Source: Cervus elaphus
Lineage: Eukaryota; Chordata; Mammalia; Artiodactyla; Cervidae
Length of the DNA: 64,000 bases
Direction of reading: 5' to 3'
Assembly: GCF_910594005.1 (NCBI RefSeq)
Contig: NC_057826.1
Span: 28,863,501 to 28,927,500 of the forward strand
Part shown: positions 52,815 to 64,000 of the stretch, piece after piece
How positions within the stretch are numbered: position 1 is the first letter of the stretch
How the letters are laid out: each line of letters opens with the position of its first letter
Made by a program: the position numbers and the translations under genes
Notes under the pieces: model-generated
What the model saw: only the letters and a program-made list of their open reading frames with translations
The model's database searches: none
Told to the model about the DNA's origin: nothing

Positions 52815-53165
52815 AGGACCAGCATTTCAACAGTGGTTACTCTTGAGTACAGGGATTATGATGATATTTATTTTCTTTTTTATATGGTTTGAGTAAGTGA
52901 GTGAAGTCACTCAGTTGTGTCCGACTCTTTGTGACCCCATGGACTATAGCCTACCATGCTCCTCCATCCATGGGATTCTCCAGGCAAGAGTACTGGAGTG
53001 GGTTGCCATTTCCTTCTCAGGATCTTCCCGACCCAGGGATCAAACCCAGGTCTCCCGCATTGTAGGCAGACGCTTTACCATCTGAGCCACCAGGGAAGTC
53101 TTTATATGGTTTAGAATTTTCCAACTCTAGTATAATAAATGTACATTTCATAACCAAAAAAATGT
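52815..53165 (+). mobile_element. Old L1-type 3' UTR split by a Bov-tA
   Basis: 'aacagtggttactcttgagt', 'gatatttattttctttttta' and, after the SINE, 'aattttccaactctagtata' and 'atgtacatttcataaccaaa' match an L1M 3' UTR. Confidence 0.6.
52879..53112 (-). mobile_element. Bov-tA SINE, antisense, with perfect 12-bp TSD
   Basis: Body 52891-53100, 'gagtaagtgagtgaagtcac' to 'gagccaccagggaagtc'. The repeat tttatatggttt lies at 52879-52890 and 53101-53112. Confidence 0.93.
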
Positions 53166-54511
53166 AGATACAAAGCACTGCCATTGCATGTGGAGTGTTT
53201 GTGTTTCTCTGTGTGCTCTGCCTCTGGGCTGATGAGAAGCTGGGCGGACCCAGATCCTGCCACAGACACCGACTCCCCCTGGAACTCCATGCAGCGCTGG
53301 GCGGGCCGGGCCCTGCTCACTACGAACACGGCAGAGCCCACTAAAGCCCCCATGCTGGAGCTCTGGGATGCGCCGGATGTGTTCCAGTCTCGGCCACAGC
53401 TCACATCATCAGGTCTGTGAAAGGGAACCTATTTCCCTGCAAATTGAGGCACAATTACCACTGTTGGAAGGATATAATCAACCACGTCTCCTGGTGTCTC
53501 TGCCTTCCTTTGATCTCTGTTTATATGTATCTTCTAAAAGCTTGTGAGTAAAATATTCCACACTGATTTTTGTCTTTGAATTTTTCTTCTCCTTATAATA
53601 GACCAGAAGCCTAAACTGCTGGATTAGTTCTCTTTTCTCTGTTCTTTTATTAAAGGGAAACTGCAGATAGTAAATGGAGATGAAAAGACAACCAACCCAT
53701 ATGTTCACTGTACCTTTGGGTGGACTAGGCAACTATTTCTGTCTCAGATGATAATATGTTTACACCATCACACTTAGAACTTCTCTACCATTTCCTGTGT
53801 GGGGATGCAGAAATACTTCATTGTCCAACCATTAATTCTCAAACCACTCTGAGGAAAAAAAAAGAGGAAGCTGGGGGAAATTAATTGCAGTGTCCTTTCT
53901 CTGGATGGTACCCTCAAACGTTTTTGACTATGGCCAACTTAGACCTGGCAGAAGTCCCCACAGCCCCTCTGCCCATTCCCCCTTTTGAAAAGAAAAAATG
54001 CAAAACTCAATAATTATTTTTAAAAAATTAGAGGAATAAACAAGAATTTTTCATTCACTTTATAAAAACATTATAAACTTGAACACACGAGTTTATACTA
54101 TATTTTTTATATATAACGCCTATTTCTCATGCATCTTTATTTTATAATTTAATATGTAAGTATTTCACATTGCATTATATTTTATATTATGAAGCAATGT
54201 AGTTCAGAAGCTTAGTAGTGCTTAATAGTTCTTAGTAGGTTTCAAGCAAATAAACTTTGGTAGTCTACAGTAACGCAAGTTTGTAGAACTGGGCACCATT
54301 TGCACGAAAGAAATCACATTTTGGATTTTGCAATCTCTTCCTGGATCTTCCCTTGAGAAGGCCTTGGAGCATCTCTCCCTGAGTAATAGCAGTGTAGGCA
54401 CTTCACACATAAACCATTTTTGTTGGAAAATGATGCCTAAGCACAGTGGTGCTCTCATTGGTAGAAAATAGACACTTATTTCTAACCACAAATTTCCTTT
54501 TCACATCCTCT
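53166..54511. other. Single-copy stretch, GC-rich then AT-rich
   Basis: A small GC-rich patch (53235-53400) with opposed frames precedes very AT-rich sequence (53990-54220). No gene or repeat recognised. Confidence 0.35.
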
Positions 54512-54631
54512 AAGGGCATGGCAACCCACTCCAGTATTCTTGCCTGGAGAATCCCATGGATAGAGAAACCTGGTGGGCTACAGTCCATGGGATTGCAAAG
54601 AGTTGGACATGACTGAGCAACTAATACTTAA
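54512..54631 (+). mobile_element. Bov-A SINE monomer
   Basis: 'ggcatggcaacccactccag' to 'gacatgactgagcaactaat'. The tRNA head is absent. Confidence 0.88.
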
Positions 54632-54861
54632 GGCAATGATCTCTTTCCAGACACTGAAGTGCTTTTTCCCAACCAACGATCCTGGGGTAGTGGAGAGACC
54701 TGAGCATTGAAAAGACAGACTTATTTTGCCAACTTCTTCCTCCAAAGCCTAAGACACAATCCTTCCCCCAAGGTGGGGGGAGTGCCTTCCAGTTAGGATC
54801 TAGAGCGCGGAGTCAGAAGAAAGGCACACGGAAACAGAGTTTGAAGAAAGACCAAACCGTG

Positions 54862-55080
54862 TTCATCAGGTGGTGCTAGTGGGAAAGAACACGCCCACCA
54901 GTGCAGGAGATGTAGAGACATGGGCTCAATCTCTGGGTCGGGAAGACCCCCTGGAGGAGGGCATGGCAACTCAATCCAGTATTCTTGCCTGGGAAATCCC
55001 ACGGACAGAGGAGCCTGGTGGGCTACGGTCCACAGAGTCACAAAGAGTTGGACACAACTGAAGTGACTTAGTATGTAGCA
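54862..55080 (+). mobile_element. Bov-tA SINE, full length
   Basis: Head 'ttcatcaggtggtgctagtg', box B-like 'gggctcaatctctg', body 'ggcaactcaatccagtattc', end 'gacacaactgaagtgactta'. Confidence 0.9.
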
Positions 55081-55442
55081 CAGACAGAAAAAGATAAGAT
55101 GAATGAAGGCAAGAGGCACAGGCTCAGAGGCCACCTCCCATCATAGTAAAAGCCAGTGTCGGGGAACAATCAACCATCACAATCCCTGAATGAGTGACGT
55201 TGAGCCCCACGGCCCACAGACACCCAGAGCACAGCAAACAGAACTGCATTTAAGCGCTTCCTGCTGCGCGCCTGGCAAACTTCTTCCTTTCTGTTCTTTT
55301 TCTCCTAGAATTCATTTTGGATGCAGGCTTCTCTTAGATACAATGACATCTCTAAGAAAAAGTTTGGGAGGGCTCCCAACCCTGTTAACTCTAAGAGAAA
55401 CCCCAGTGGAAAGGAATTTGTTTCTTTTTAAATTTCTCTAAA
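55081..55442. other. Single-copy spacer
   Basis: Nothing recognised between the Bov-tA and the BovB element. Confidence 0.35.
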
Positions 55443-56865
55443 ATTGGGGATGCTGTGAAAGTGCTGCACTCAATATGCCAGCAGATTTGGAAAACTCAGC
55501 AGTGGCCACAGGATTGGAAAAGCTCAGTTTTCATTCCAATCCCACAGAAAGGCAATGCCAAAGAATGCTCAAACTACCACACAATTGCACTCATCTCACA
55601 CGCTAGTAAAGTAATGCTCAAAATTCTCCAAGCCAAGCTTCACCAATATGTGAACTGTGAACTTCCAGATGTTCAAGCTGGTTTTAGAAAAGGCAGAGGA
55701 ACCAGAGATCAAATTGCCAACATCTGCTGGATCATCAAAAAAGCAAGAGAGTTCCAGAAAAACATCTATTTCTGCTTTATTGACTATGCCAAAGCCTTTG
55801 ACTGTGTGGATCACAATAAACTGTGGAAAATTCTGAAAGAGATGGGAATACCAGACCACCTAACCAGCCTCTTGAGAAACCTTTATACAGGTCAGGAAAC
55901 AACAGTTAGAACTGGATATGGAACAACAGACTGGTTCCAAATAGGGAAAGGAGTACGTCAAGGCTGTATATTCTCACCCTGCTTATTTAACTTATATGCA
56001 GATTACATCATGAGAAATGCTGGGCTGGAGGAAGCACAAGCTGGAATCAAGATTGCCCGAAGAAATATCAATAACCTCAGATATGCATATGACACCACCC
56101 TTGTGGCAGAAAGTGAAGAACTGAAGAGCCTCTTAATGCAAGTGAAAGAGGAGAGTGGAAAAGTTGGCTTAAAGCTCAACATTCAGAAAACTAAGATCAT
56201 GGCATCTGGTCCCATCACTTCATGGGAAATAGATGGGGAAACAGTGGAAACAGTGGCTGACTTTATTTTTTGGGGCTCCAAAATCACTGCAGATGGTGAT
56301 TGCAGCCATGAAATTAAAAGATGCTTGCTCCTTGGAAGGAAAGTCATGACCAACCTAGACAGCATATTAAAAAGCAGAGACATTACTTTGCCAACAAAGG
56401 TCTGTCTAGTCAAGGCTACGGTTTTTCCAGTGGTCATGTATGGATGTGAGAGTTGGACTATAAAGAAAGTTGAGCACCGAGGAATTGATGCTTTTGAACT
56501 GTGATGTTGGAGAAGACTCTTGAGAGTCCCTTGGACTGCAAGGAGATCCAACCAGTCCATCCTAAAGGAGATCAGTCCTGGGTGTTCATTGGAAGGACTG
56601 ATGTTGAAGCTGAAACTCCAATACTTTGGCCACCTGATGCGAAGAGCTGACTCATTTGAAAAGACCCTGATGCTGAGAAAGATTGAGGGCTGGAGGAAAA
56701 GGGGACGACAGAGGATGAGATAGTTGTATGAAATCACCGACACAATGGACATGGGTTTGGGTGGATTCTGGGAGTTGGTGATGGACAGGGAGGCCTGGCA
56801 TGCTGTGGTTCATGGGGTCTCAAAGAGTCGGACATGACTGAGCAACTGAACTGAACTGAACTGAA
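55443..56865 (+). mobile_element. BovB LINE, 1.4-kb 5'-truncated copy
   Basis: The longest BovB in the window, about the last 1.4 kb of an element usually a little over 3 kb. It starts inside the reverse-transcriptase region and ends in the (GAACT)n 3' terminus 'aactgaactgaactgaag'. The endonuclease domain is missing, so it is dead on arrival. Coding remnant described separately. Confidence 0.96.
55455..56504 (+). pseudogene. BovB reverse-transcriptase remnant, 349 codons
   Basis: The frame covers RT palm motif A (FIDYAKAFD, catalytic Asp at residue 110), the GVRQGC motif, and what should be the YADD box at residues 210-213. This reads YAYD (56082-56093), a GAT-to-TAT change that removes one of the two catalytic aspartates. 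The frame then continues through the LNIQKTKIMASG and VVMYGCESWT segments. It stops at TGA 56502-56504, where the other copies have TGG. BovB homology continues beyond the stop to 56865. Once part of an RTE endonuclease-RT polyprotein acting by target-primed reverse transcription; now inactive. Confidence 0.93.
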
Positions 56866-59800
56866 GAAGACCAGATTCTATCATTTTAGGACAATTTAAG
56901 ACTCATGGAAGCATTGATCCTCAGTTTTTACAGATGAGGAGAGATTGAGAAATAAGTTTAGGGTACACAGGTATAAGTGGCAGACATGGGCCTGGCATTC
57001 AGCTCTGATTCCAGAGACTGGATGCACTGCTCCGCAGGGTAGATGCCCTGAGCTGGTAATCAAGCACAGCTCTTCTTGGGGACATGAAGAGGGCGGAAAG
57101 GTAGATGTGGAGAGGCTGGAGGAAGCAGTGGGGTTGGGAGGGCCGCAAGCCACCATAAGGGAGTGTGTTCAAGCAGCATGTGAATGGAAGGCACCCTCCA
57201 TGGCCCTGTCCCCATGCCAAGCCCTGGGGGAGGGCACAAGAAACCAGCAGAGGTGGGCCCTGACCACATTAGTGAGGCCAGATGAGAGAGGTCAGAGGGC
57301 TCATGCAGGGCTAAATAGGGGAATCTCAGGACTCAGTCCTGCTGGCGGACATGTGACCTGGTGAGGAAACGCATGAGAACAAGGTTAACAGCCGGTACAC
57401 TGGTCAGTACAGGTCATAGAGAACACGCTGCCATTCACTTAAACAACTTAGACATCCAAGGACCCTTTGCATCAAGGCTGGGAACAGATTTATTTCCTTG
57501 AGTGAAAAACATGACCTGTATGTTGACTTCAGGGGCTAGTTTTCTCTGTACTACCAAAGTATAAATATCAGAAAAAAAAATTTTTTTTTTTAAATATCAG
57601 AAAAAATTTTAAGTGAGATCATTAAGACAAAGGAACCCAATGAACCTCTGGTACCACTCAACATGCAAGCGTCTCAAGGCCAGGTCTCCTGGGTCTCTGT
57701 CCCAGGCATCCGGTTGGTCCCTGAAACAGCTCAGTCAGTCTACACGTAGCCCCGCCTCCCCCCTCCCCCACCACTCCACCTTGGCCCCTGCCCCTTGCAC
57801 ACCCCAGGGTTCTCTTTGTTGTATACAGTGCTGCCCATCAGCCTGCTCCCCTTCAGGGGGTCCCATCATACATCCTCCAGAGGCCTGTCCTGGCTCCTCA
57901 GGAAGCACCCTGGCAGAGACCAAGGTATTTCCTAAGCTGGGCATCATTCTGGTTTTTGCTGTCTTCCATGGTAGCTAAACATCTCTCTGTGTGAAATTAA
58001 AAGATCTGATGAATTCTCCCTCACTTTTTATATTCTACAAGGAGTGGGCAATGTCCCTGTGCTCTGGAGACCTCTGTGAACTTGGTCTGGTCTTGCCCAC
58101 ACACAAATGGAAATGCCTAGATGGAACCAAGGCTGGTGGAAAGGGTTTGGCCAAGCCCCAAAGAAAATAAGACGATTCGACCCCAAGGAGGCAGACAGTC
58201 CTGATTCCAGGCACACGAGGTAAACGCCGAATGGAAATCCAACTGCCGCAGAGAGTGATTGCTCAGATGGAGCAAATGTGCTGTGAAACCAGCCCTTGGA
58301 AAGTCATCTGGAGCTCATCTCGGTGAAATCCAAAAACAATAACTGACTCCCCAGCTGCCCCAGAGAGACCTTCAGGAGCTCCCCTCGTCAGAAGCCCGGA
58401 AAGCCTCGGCAGGGGCGAAGCCCTGGGTCTCCGACTCTGCCCTTGTTTATTTACAAACCTGCTTTTCTTTCCCACCTCAGTTCAGCCTTCAGCTTTGCCC
58501 CCTGGGGAGCCCAGGGCATCCATCATGCCTCTCACTGGGCAGACGCAGACACATGCATTAGAGAGACAGTTAACTCCCTGGCTGCCTCCCCAGCCCTGGC
58601 AAAGAGATTCTTATGCATGCCCCTGAAGGATTCCTGCTCGTGATCAATAGAAGGTGGGCAGACCCAAGACCCTCCTCAGGGCCACCTCAACAAAAGTCAG
58701 AGGGGAGGAGAACCTGCAGGGAGTTGCTCAGATTTCCTAGAGAAGAGAACAACCCTTCAGGTTGGGCTTTGCCCATCAAGAGCATACCCTAAAATATCAG
58801 AGAGTGGCTCTGATCCCTGATCCCTATTTCATGCTTGTAAAGTGGCCTGAACTCATCTACATTCCTAGAGGCACCAGGAGTCATCCCCAGGAAAGTCTGC
58901 AACCCCACCAGCCAGGTCCCCACCAGCCACCCTGCCAGGATGGCTCCCGGTCTTAAGCACAACACAGTGACTGTGACTGCTCCTACAAATGAGGCAGAGC
59001 TCTGAGGAATTTAGAGGTTAGTTGCCTTGTGATGGACAGGGTTTTAACATTCACAAAAAGCACAGCAAAATGGGGGACTTTCCTGAGGACCAATAGCTAC
59101 TGCCCCCAAACCTGGCATCTACCCCTGACACCCTCCTAGAGCTCGGAGCCAGCCCCCTCTGGGTCTGTGATCTCACTTGGAAAATTCAGACAGTTGGGCT
59201 GAAGCAAAGAAGTTGGAGGGAGTCATGGGAAGGAGCGGGAGAATGTTTGTAAGCTGCTTAGCAGATGAAAGTGACAATGTGTCAAAATTTCCAAGCTGGT
59301 TTCCAAACATTCTGTTAATGGGTCTTCCAGAAGCCCATCTCCGAACAATCTGAAAGACATTTGGTTCCCAGCTTTTTCTGCCACAACATACAAGATGATG
59401 ACATTCTCGTGGGCAATACACCCCCTGGACCAACCCATGCTTGTGCCCAGTTCCCAGCACCTGGCCATCCCCCACCCTCCCCATCCACCCACAAAAACAA
59501 ACTAGGAGTGTGAGGGGCATTATTATGGGGTAATCAAGAAGCCACTGTAGTTAAAAAGAAGTTAGTGAACAAATCACTTATATGCTTGACACGGTACCAG
59601 AAGGGGCAGATGACAGTTGTCCACATGCAGTCTCCCCTGGACCATGAGAGGAGAAGGCGGCCTGGGACCAGCACCCAGTTTCTTTGAGGGTTTGTGTTGG
59701 ACCTTGAGCAGCAGGCCTGGCCTCTCTGATTTCAGGGCCTGGTGTGGGGGACTGACCATCACTCCAGATCAGCACTCTCAGCCTTTCAGAAGCAATTCCT

Positions 59801-60444
59801 GGGGCTGGTGTGGCCTGATACATGAGCAAATTAGCTTTCTACAACCCCACGCTGTGGACTGAGAATTTCCACATCTGGCAGAAGTCAGGGTGACCAAAGT
59901 ATATTTACACCATCACAATGATCATGCTTATGATCTCATGGCCCAAAAAGAAGGCACGAGACCTGGCTCCTGGGTCATTTAAGAGAGTGGGTGAGGCTGA
60001 GGGAGATGGGGAAACAACACCCGTGAGAATTCCCAGCAAATGGGGTGGAAGGACTCTCTCAGCATCTAGGATCTGCTTCCTTTGTTCCACATCTTGGGTC
60101 TCCAACAAGCTGGTAACTTCTATCCCTTTCTGTTCTGCCCCCAACAGAGAATGCAGCTGAAAGTACATGTTTCAGGGCTGTGAACTGAAGCAGGAGCTGG
60201 TCATACCGCCCACCACCTGCCTTCACCACCACTCCCCACCAGATGCTGTTCTCGCACAATGGCCAGAGGTCCTGGTGAACTGTCATCTAGAAGGCAGCTG
60301 CCCACACCCATCAGAAGCTACTGCTGGCCTCCAGGCCAGGCCAGCATTCTCTTAAGACACACATAAGTGCAATTGAAACTGGAATGGATGTTCCTCAGCA
60401 AGTCTAAATATGGGTCACTCCCTCTCTATTAAACATTTCTTAAG
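56866..60444. other. 3.6-kb repeat-poor block
   Basis: Apart from a T-tract with flanking duplication near 57563-57606, no repeats are recognised. Frames such as 56945-57364, 57613-57978 and 59173-59520 (minus) have no known domain and overlap opposite-strand frames. No supported exon. Confidence 0.35.
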
Positions 60445-61003
60445 TTGTGACTGCAGCCATGAAATTAAAAGACACTTGCTCCTTGGAAGAAAAACTTTGA
60501 CAAACCTAGACAGCATACTAAAAAGCAGAGATATCACTCTGCAGACAAAGGTGGGTATAGTCAAAGCTATAGTTTTTTTCAGTAGTCATGTATGGATGTG
60601 AGAGTTGGACCATAAAGAAGGCTGACAGTCCAAGAATTGATGCTTTTGAATTGTGGTGCTGGAGAAGACTCTTAAGAATCCCTTGGACAACAAGGAGGTC
60701 AAACCAGTCAGTCCTAATATTGAAGTCAGCCCTGAATATTTATTGGAAGAACTAATGCTGAAGCTGAATACTCTGGCCACCTGATGAAAAAGCCAAATCA
60801 CTGGAAAAAACCCTGATGCTGGGAAAGATTGAAGGCAGGAGGAGAAGGGGACAACAGAGGATGAGATGGTTGGATAGCATCACCGACTCAATGGACATGA
60901 GTTTGAGCAAGCTCAGGAGACACTGAAGGACAGGGAAGCCTGGTATGCTACAGTCCATGGGGTCACAAGGAGTGGGACCTGCCTCAGCGACTGAACACAA
61001 CAA
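60445..61003 (+). mobile_element. BovB LINE 3' end, 5'-truncated
   Basis: Begins at 'gactgcagccatgaaattaa' (the DCSHEIKR region) and ends 'ctcagcgactgaacacaaca'. Several indels and stops. Homologous to 56298-56865. Confidence 0.93.
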
Positions 61004-61484
61004 GTCCTCTGAGCAGAAGTCCTGGCATTTGTGCACTAAATAAAAACCTACATACCTCAGGCATTAACAAAGACTTTTAAAGAGGCTTGCTCCTTTTTGT
61101 GGTGTAAGTCCCTTGTCCCTTCAGTTTGAGAGGAATTACTGAGTGGGCAATAGTGATCCAAAGGCTCAGCCTATCTGATTTGCAGCATCTGGTTCCTGGC
61201 CCTGTCATGCACTGACCTTGGGCAAGGGCATCACCACTGTCATCCTGGTTTCATTCTCATTCATCCCACATTAACCACATTCAGGTGTCATTAACTCATG
61301 GCCCTGTTCTTTGAGCAGAAACAGAAAAGAAACAAATACAGAAACACTGAAAGTCGGCTCCAGGGCCATAAGGAGTTTTCTCTCCCCGACTCTGGAAGAC
61401 AGCTTGGTACATAATAGAGACTCAATAAATAGATATGTTGATAATCATGGAAAAGTGTCAGGACTGTAAGTGTTATGTGTGTGT
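61004..61484. other. Spacer with MIR-like 3' end
   Basis: A MIR-like phrase 'gagactcaataaatagatat' lies at about 61400-61430 and a short GT run just before 61485. Otherwise nothing recognised. Confidence 0.4.
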
Positions 61485-61486
61485 GT

Positions 61487-61651
61487 GCGTTTAATTGCTC
61501 AGTTGTGTCTGACTCATTGAGACCCCATGGACTGTAGCCTGCCAGGCTCCTCTGTTCATGGGAATTCTCCAGGGGTTCTTCCTGACCCAGGGATTGAACC
61601 CAGGTCTCCTGTATTGCAAGTGATTTCTTCCCTGAGTAACCAGGGAAGCCC
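61487..61651 (-). mobile_element. Bov-tA SINE, antisense, internally deleted
   Basis: 'ttgctcagttgtgtctgact' to 'gagtaaccagggaagccc', lacking about 30 bases of the middle (the segment normally reading agaatactggagtgggttgc). Confidence 0.88.
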
Positions 61652-61789
61652 AGTAGAAAGTGTGCTGAAACAGAAGGGCTGCCATGGAAGGACTGTGATA
61701 TTAATAACTTGCTATTTGCGCACACAGGACTGCTCACAACAGATCAGGACACAACTTTTCCATGGTGAGTGTCATCAGTTTGCTAGAGA

Positions 61790-62165
61790 TGCTTTAGCAA
61801 AGTCCTATAGACTGGGTCGCTTAGGCAGAAATTGGTTATTTCACAGCTCTGGAGGCTAGAAGTCCAAGATCACAGTATCAGGAGGGCTACTTCTGTCTGA
61901 GGACTCTGAGGGAAGATCTGTCCCAGGCTCTCTCCTTGGCTTGCAGACAGCCGTCTGCTGCCTGAGTCTCTGCCCATTGTCCTCCCTTTATGCATGATTC
62001 TGTGTCCAAATTTTTCTGTCTTATAAGCACACCAGTCCTATTGGACTAGGGCCCACTTAAAAGACTTCACTTTGGCTTTATTATCTTTGTAAAGGTCCTA
62101 TCCCCAAATAAAATCATGCTCTGATGTGCTGAGAGTTAAAACTTTAACAAATGAATTCAACCCAT
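61790..62165 (-). mobile_element. MLT1/MaLR-like LTR relic, antisense
   Basis: 'tcacagctctggaggctaga', 'ttctgtgtccaaatttttct' and 'cctatccccaaataaaatca' are the reverse-strand counterparts of MaLR phrases. No viral coding sequence. Family assignment uncertain. Confidence 0.5.
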
Positions 62166-62271
62166 AAGTATGTTTAAAAAATATTAGCTGTTATTAATGA
62201 TGACAGTAAAATCAACAATAGGAAAAACTAGAAACCAAAACAAAATAATTAATAGTATTTATCCAAACTAA

Positions 62272-62453
62272 GGGACTTCCCTGGTGGGCCACTGGCTAAG
62301 ACTCTGCAGTCCCAATGCAGGGGCCCAGGTTCGAGCCCTGGTCAGAGAACTAGATCTCACAAGCTGCCGCTGAGAGTTCACATACCACAACTAAAGATCC
62401 CACGTGCCACAGTTAAGACCCGGCACAGCCAAATAAATAAATAATTTTTTTTA
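62272..62453 (+). mobile_element. CHR-1-type SINE
   Basis: Head 'gggacttccctggtgggcca', box B-like 'ggttcgagccctgg', body 'aactaaagatcccacgtgcc', tail 'aaataaataaataatttttt'. Confidence 0.88.
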
Positions 62454-62484
62454 AGTCTAACTGTTGCCTCCTTAATTCATAATC

Positions 62485-63186
62485 TCAGCCATGTGGAGAT
62501 TCCTTTAAAAAAAAAAACTAAGAATAAAACCACCATATGACCCAGCAATCCCACTACAGGCACATACCCTGAGGAAACCAAAATTGAAAAAGACACGTGT
62601 ACCGCAGTATTCATTGCAGCACTATTTATAACAGCTAGGACATGGAAGCAACCTAGATGCCCATCGACAGATGAACAGATAAAGAAACTGTGACACATAT
62701 ATACAATGTGACACATATACATATATATGGCTCAGCCATAAAAAGGACCACATTTGAGTCAGTTCTAATGAGGTGGATGAACCTAGAGCTTATTATACAG
62801 AGTGAAGTAAGTCAGAAAGTGAAAAACAAATATTGATATTAACGCATATATATGGAATCTAGAAAGACGGTACTGAGGAACTTATTTGCCGGGCAGCAAT
62901 GGAGACACAGACATAGAGAACAGGGGAGAGAGGGTTGGACGTATGGAGAGAGTAACATGGAAACATACGCATTATCGTATGTAAAACAGCCAATGAGAGT
63001 TCACTCTGTGACTCGGAACTTAAAATGGGGCTCTGTAACAACCTACAGGGGTGGAATGGGAGGGAGGCAGGAAGGGGGTTCAAGAGGGAGGGGACATAGG
63101 TATACTGATGGCTGATTCATGTTGATATTTAGCAGAAACCAACACAATATTGTAGAGCAATTATCTTTCAGTTAAAAATAAATGAA
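62485..63186 (+). mobile_element. Ruminant L1 3' end (ORF2 tail plus 3' UTR)
   Basis: Contains the ORF2 C-terminal region ('catatgacccagcaatccca', 'atgaggtggatgaacctaga', 'attatacagagtgaagtaag') and the 3' UTR ending 'aaccaacacaatattgtaga' plus an A-rich tail. 5'-truncated, with no intact frame. Its last 90 bases are the in-window reference for the L1 part of the U6-L1 chimera. Confidence 0.92.
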
Positions 63187-64000
63187 TTTAATGATAAAAT
63201 AATTCATAATCATCCAGTAGCTCCAGGGAGCCCAGAGATAAAGCCCATGTGCCTTGGCCTGGCGGTCTTGGGCTTCCCATGCTAATGCTTTATCTGGTTT
63301 TCCAACCTTCACGCCTGTCCAGGCAGTTTCCCCAACTCCCCCCAGGTTATCCCTGGCACCTCAGCTCAGGCTGTGCTCCCCCTGGAAAGCCCTTTGTTCT
63401 CCTCTCTGTTTACCTGACTTAAGCTCATCCTCAGACTCCCAGCTCTAGGCTCTGCTCAGAGGGGGTTCCCTAAGCTGGCTTGTCAGTCAGGGTCCCAGCG
63501 CACTGAAGTGAGCTCTGAAGAATAAAGGAACTATTTTCAGAGGTGTGAGGAGGCTGATGGAAACCAAATAGGGACCACGGGGACCCATGACAGCAGGAAG
63601 CCACACCATCCTGCACCTCCCAGAGGCTACGGCTTTAGAAGAACCAGCCAAACCAGAATCAAAGTCGACAAGACAGGAGGACAAGATGGGGAGGAAACAG
63701 GGTGGCTAGATCCCAGACCTCACTTTCCTTCTGCCCCCTGTCTCCTGTCTGTGGTTCCACCAGCCCAAGTGGAAGAGGAGGGCCAAGGCCAGGCAATGCA
63801 GGCTCTGGCGGTCAGTCCCAAGCACCCAGTAGGGAAAAGAATGGCCCTGCGCATGAGTAGGGGCAGACAGAACCGTCAGCACACATGCTGGCCCTGTTTA
63901 TCTTACCTTCCTCTGAACCCACATGGTAGTTTTTATCTGGACCATGTATGTGACCTATAGCCAAACAAAGCCACCCTGGCTGGCGATCTCCCTTTCTGAG
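63187..64000. other. Single-copy stretch to window end
   Basis: No repeat, RNA gene or supported exon recognised. Confidence 0.35.

Overview
This window is nuclear DNA from a ruminant (a pecoran such as cattle, sheep, goat, deer or antelope). The diagnostic content is many tRNA-Glu-headed Bov-tA/Bov-A SINEs, seven pieces of the BovB (RTE-class) LINE, artiodactyl L1 3' ends, and CHR-type SINEs. Older mammal-wide repeats (MIR, L2-like, MER5/MER20-type hAT elements, MLT1 LTR, a probable Tigger relic) lie underneath. The species cannot be fixed from this alone.

I see no protein-coding gene that I can support. Almost every longer open frame is either a BovB reverse-transcriptase remnant, its antisense shadow, or a frame running through a SINE. 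The window is best read as intergenic or deep intronic sequence.

Layout: 1-9.7 kb holds old L1/MIR/MER5 pieces and five Bov SINEs. 9.7-15.9 kb is mostly single-copy with scattered MIRs. 15.9-16.7 kb is a decayed Tigger-like transposon. 18-21.3 kb has a MIR duplication, a solo LTR-like element, a SINE and an antisense BovB tail. 24.1-28.8 kb is one large antisense L1 patchwork, opened by a CHR-2 SINE, two BovB insertions, a displaced BovB fragment and a Bov dimer. 29.4-30.2 kb has a tRNA-Ala/Bov composite and a Bov-tA. 30.4-40.6 kb is mostly single-copy DNA with hAT elements and MIRs. 40.8-43.2 kb is a dense nested cluster (U6-L1 chimera, BovB-L1 chimera, L1 stub in MLT1 in MIR). 43.7-49.2 kb has several Bov-tA copies. 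49.2-51.8 kb is GC-richer and nearly repeat-free. 52.8-56.9 kb has Bov SINEs and the longest BovB. 56.9-60.4 kb is almost repeat-free, and 60.4-63.2 kb has BovB, Bov-A, an MLT1-like relic, CHR-1 and an L1 3' end.

The most notable theme is three bipartite retrotransposition products, each apparently bounded by one pair of target-site duplications: (a) a U6 snRNA copy joined to an L1 3' end (40961-41195), (b) a BovB 3' segment joined to an L1 3' end (41811-42455), and (c) a tRNA-Ala(AGC) transcript copy, with short leader and T5 trailer, joined to a Bov-A/Bov-tA dimer (29363-29811). All three have the form expected when a reverse transcriptase changes RNA template during target-primed insertion. 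Coordinates of repeats were read by eye against remembered consensus features, so their ends are approximate unless a target-site duplication is given.
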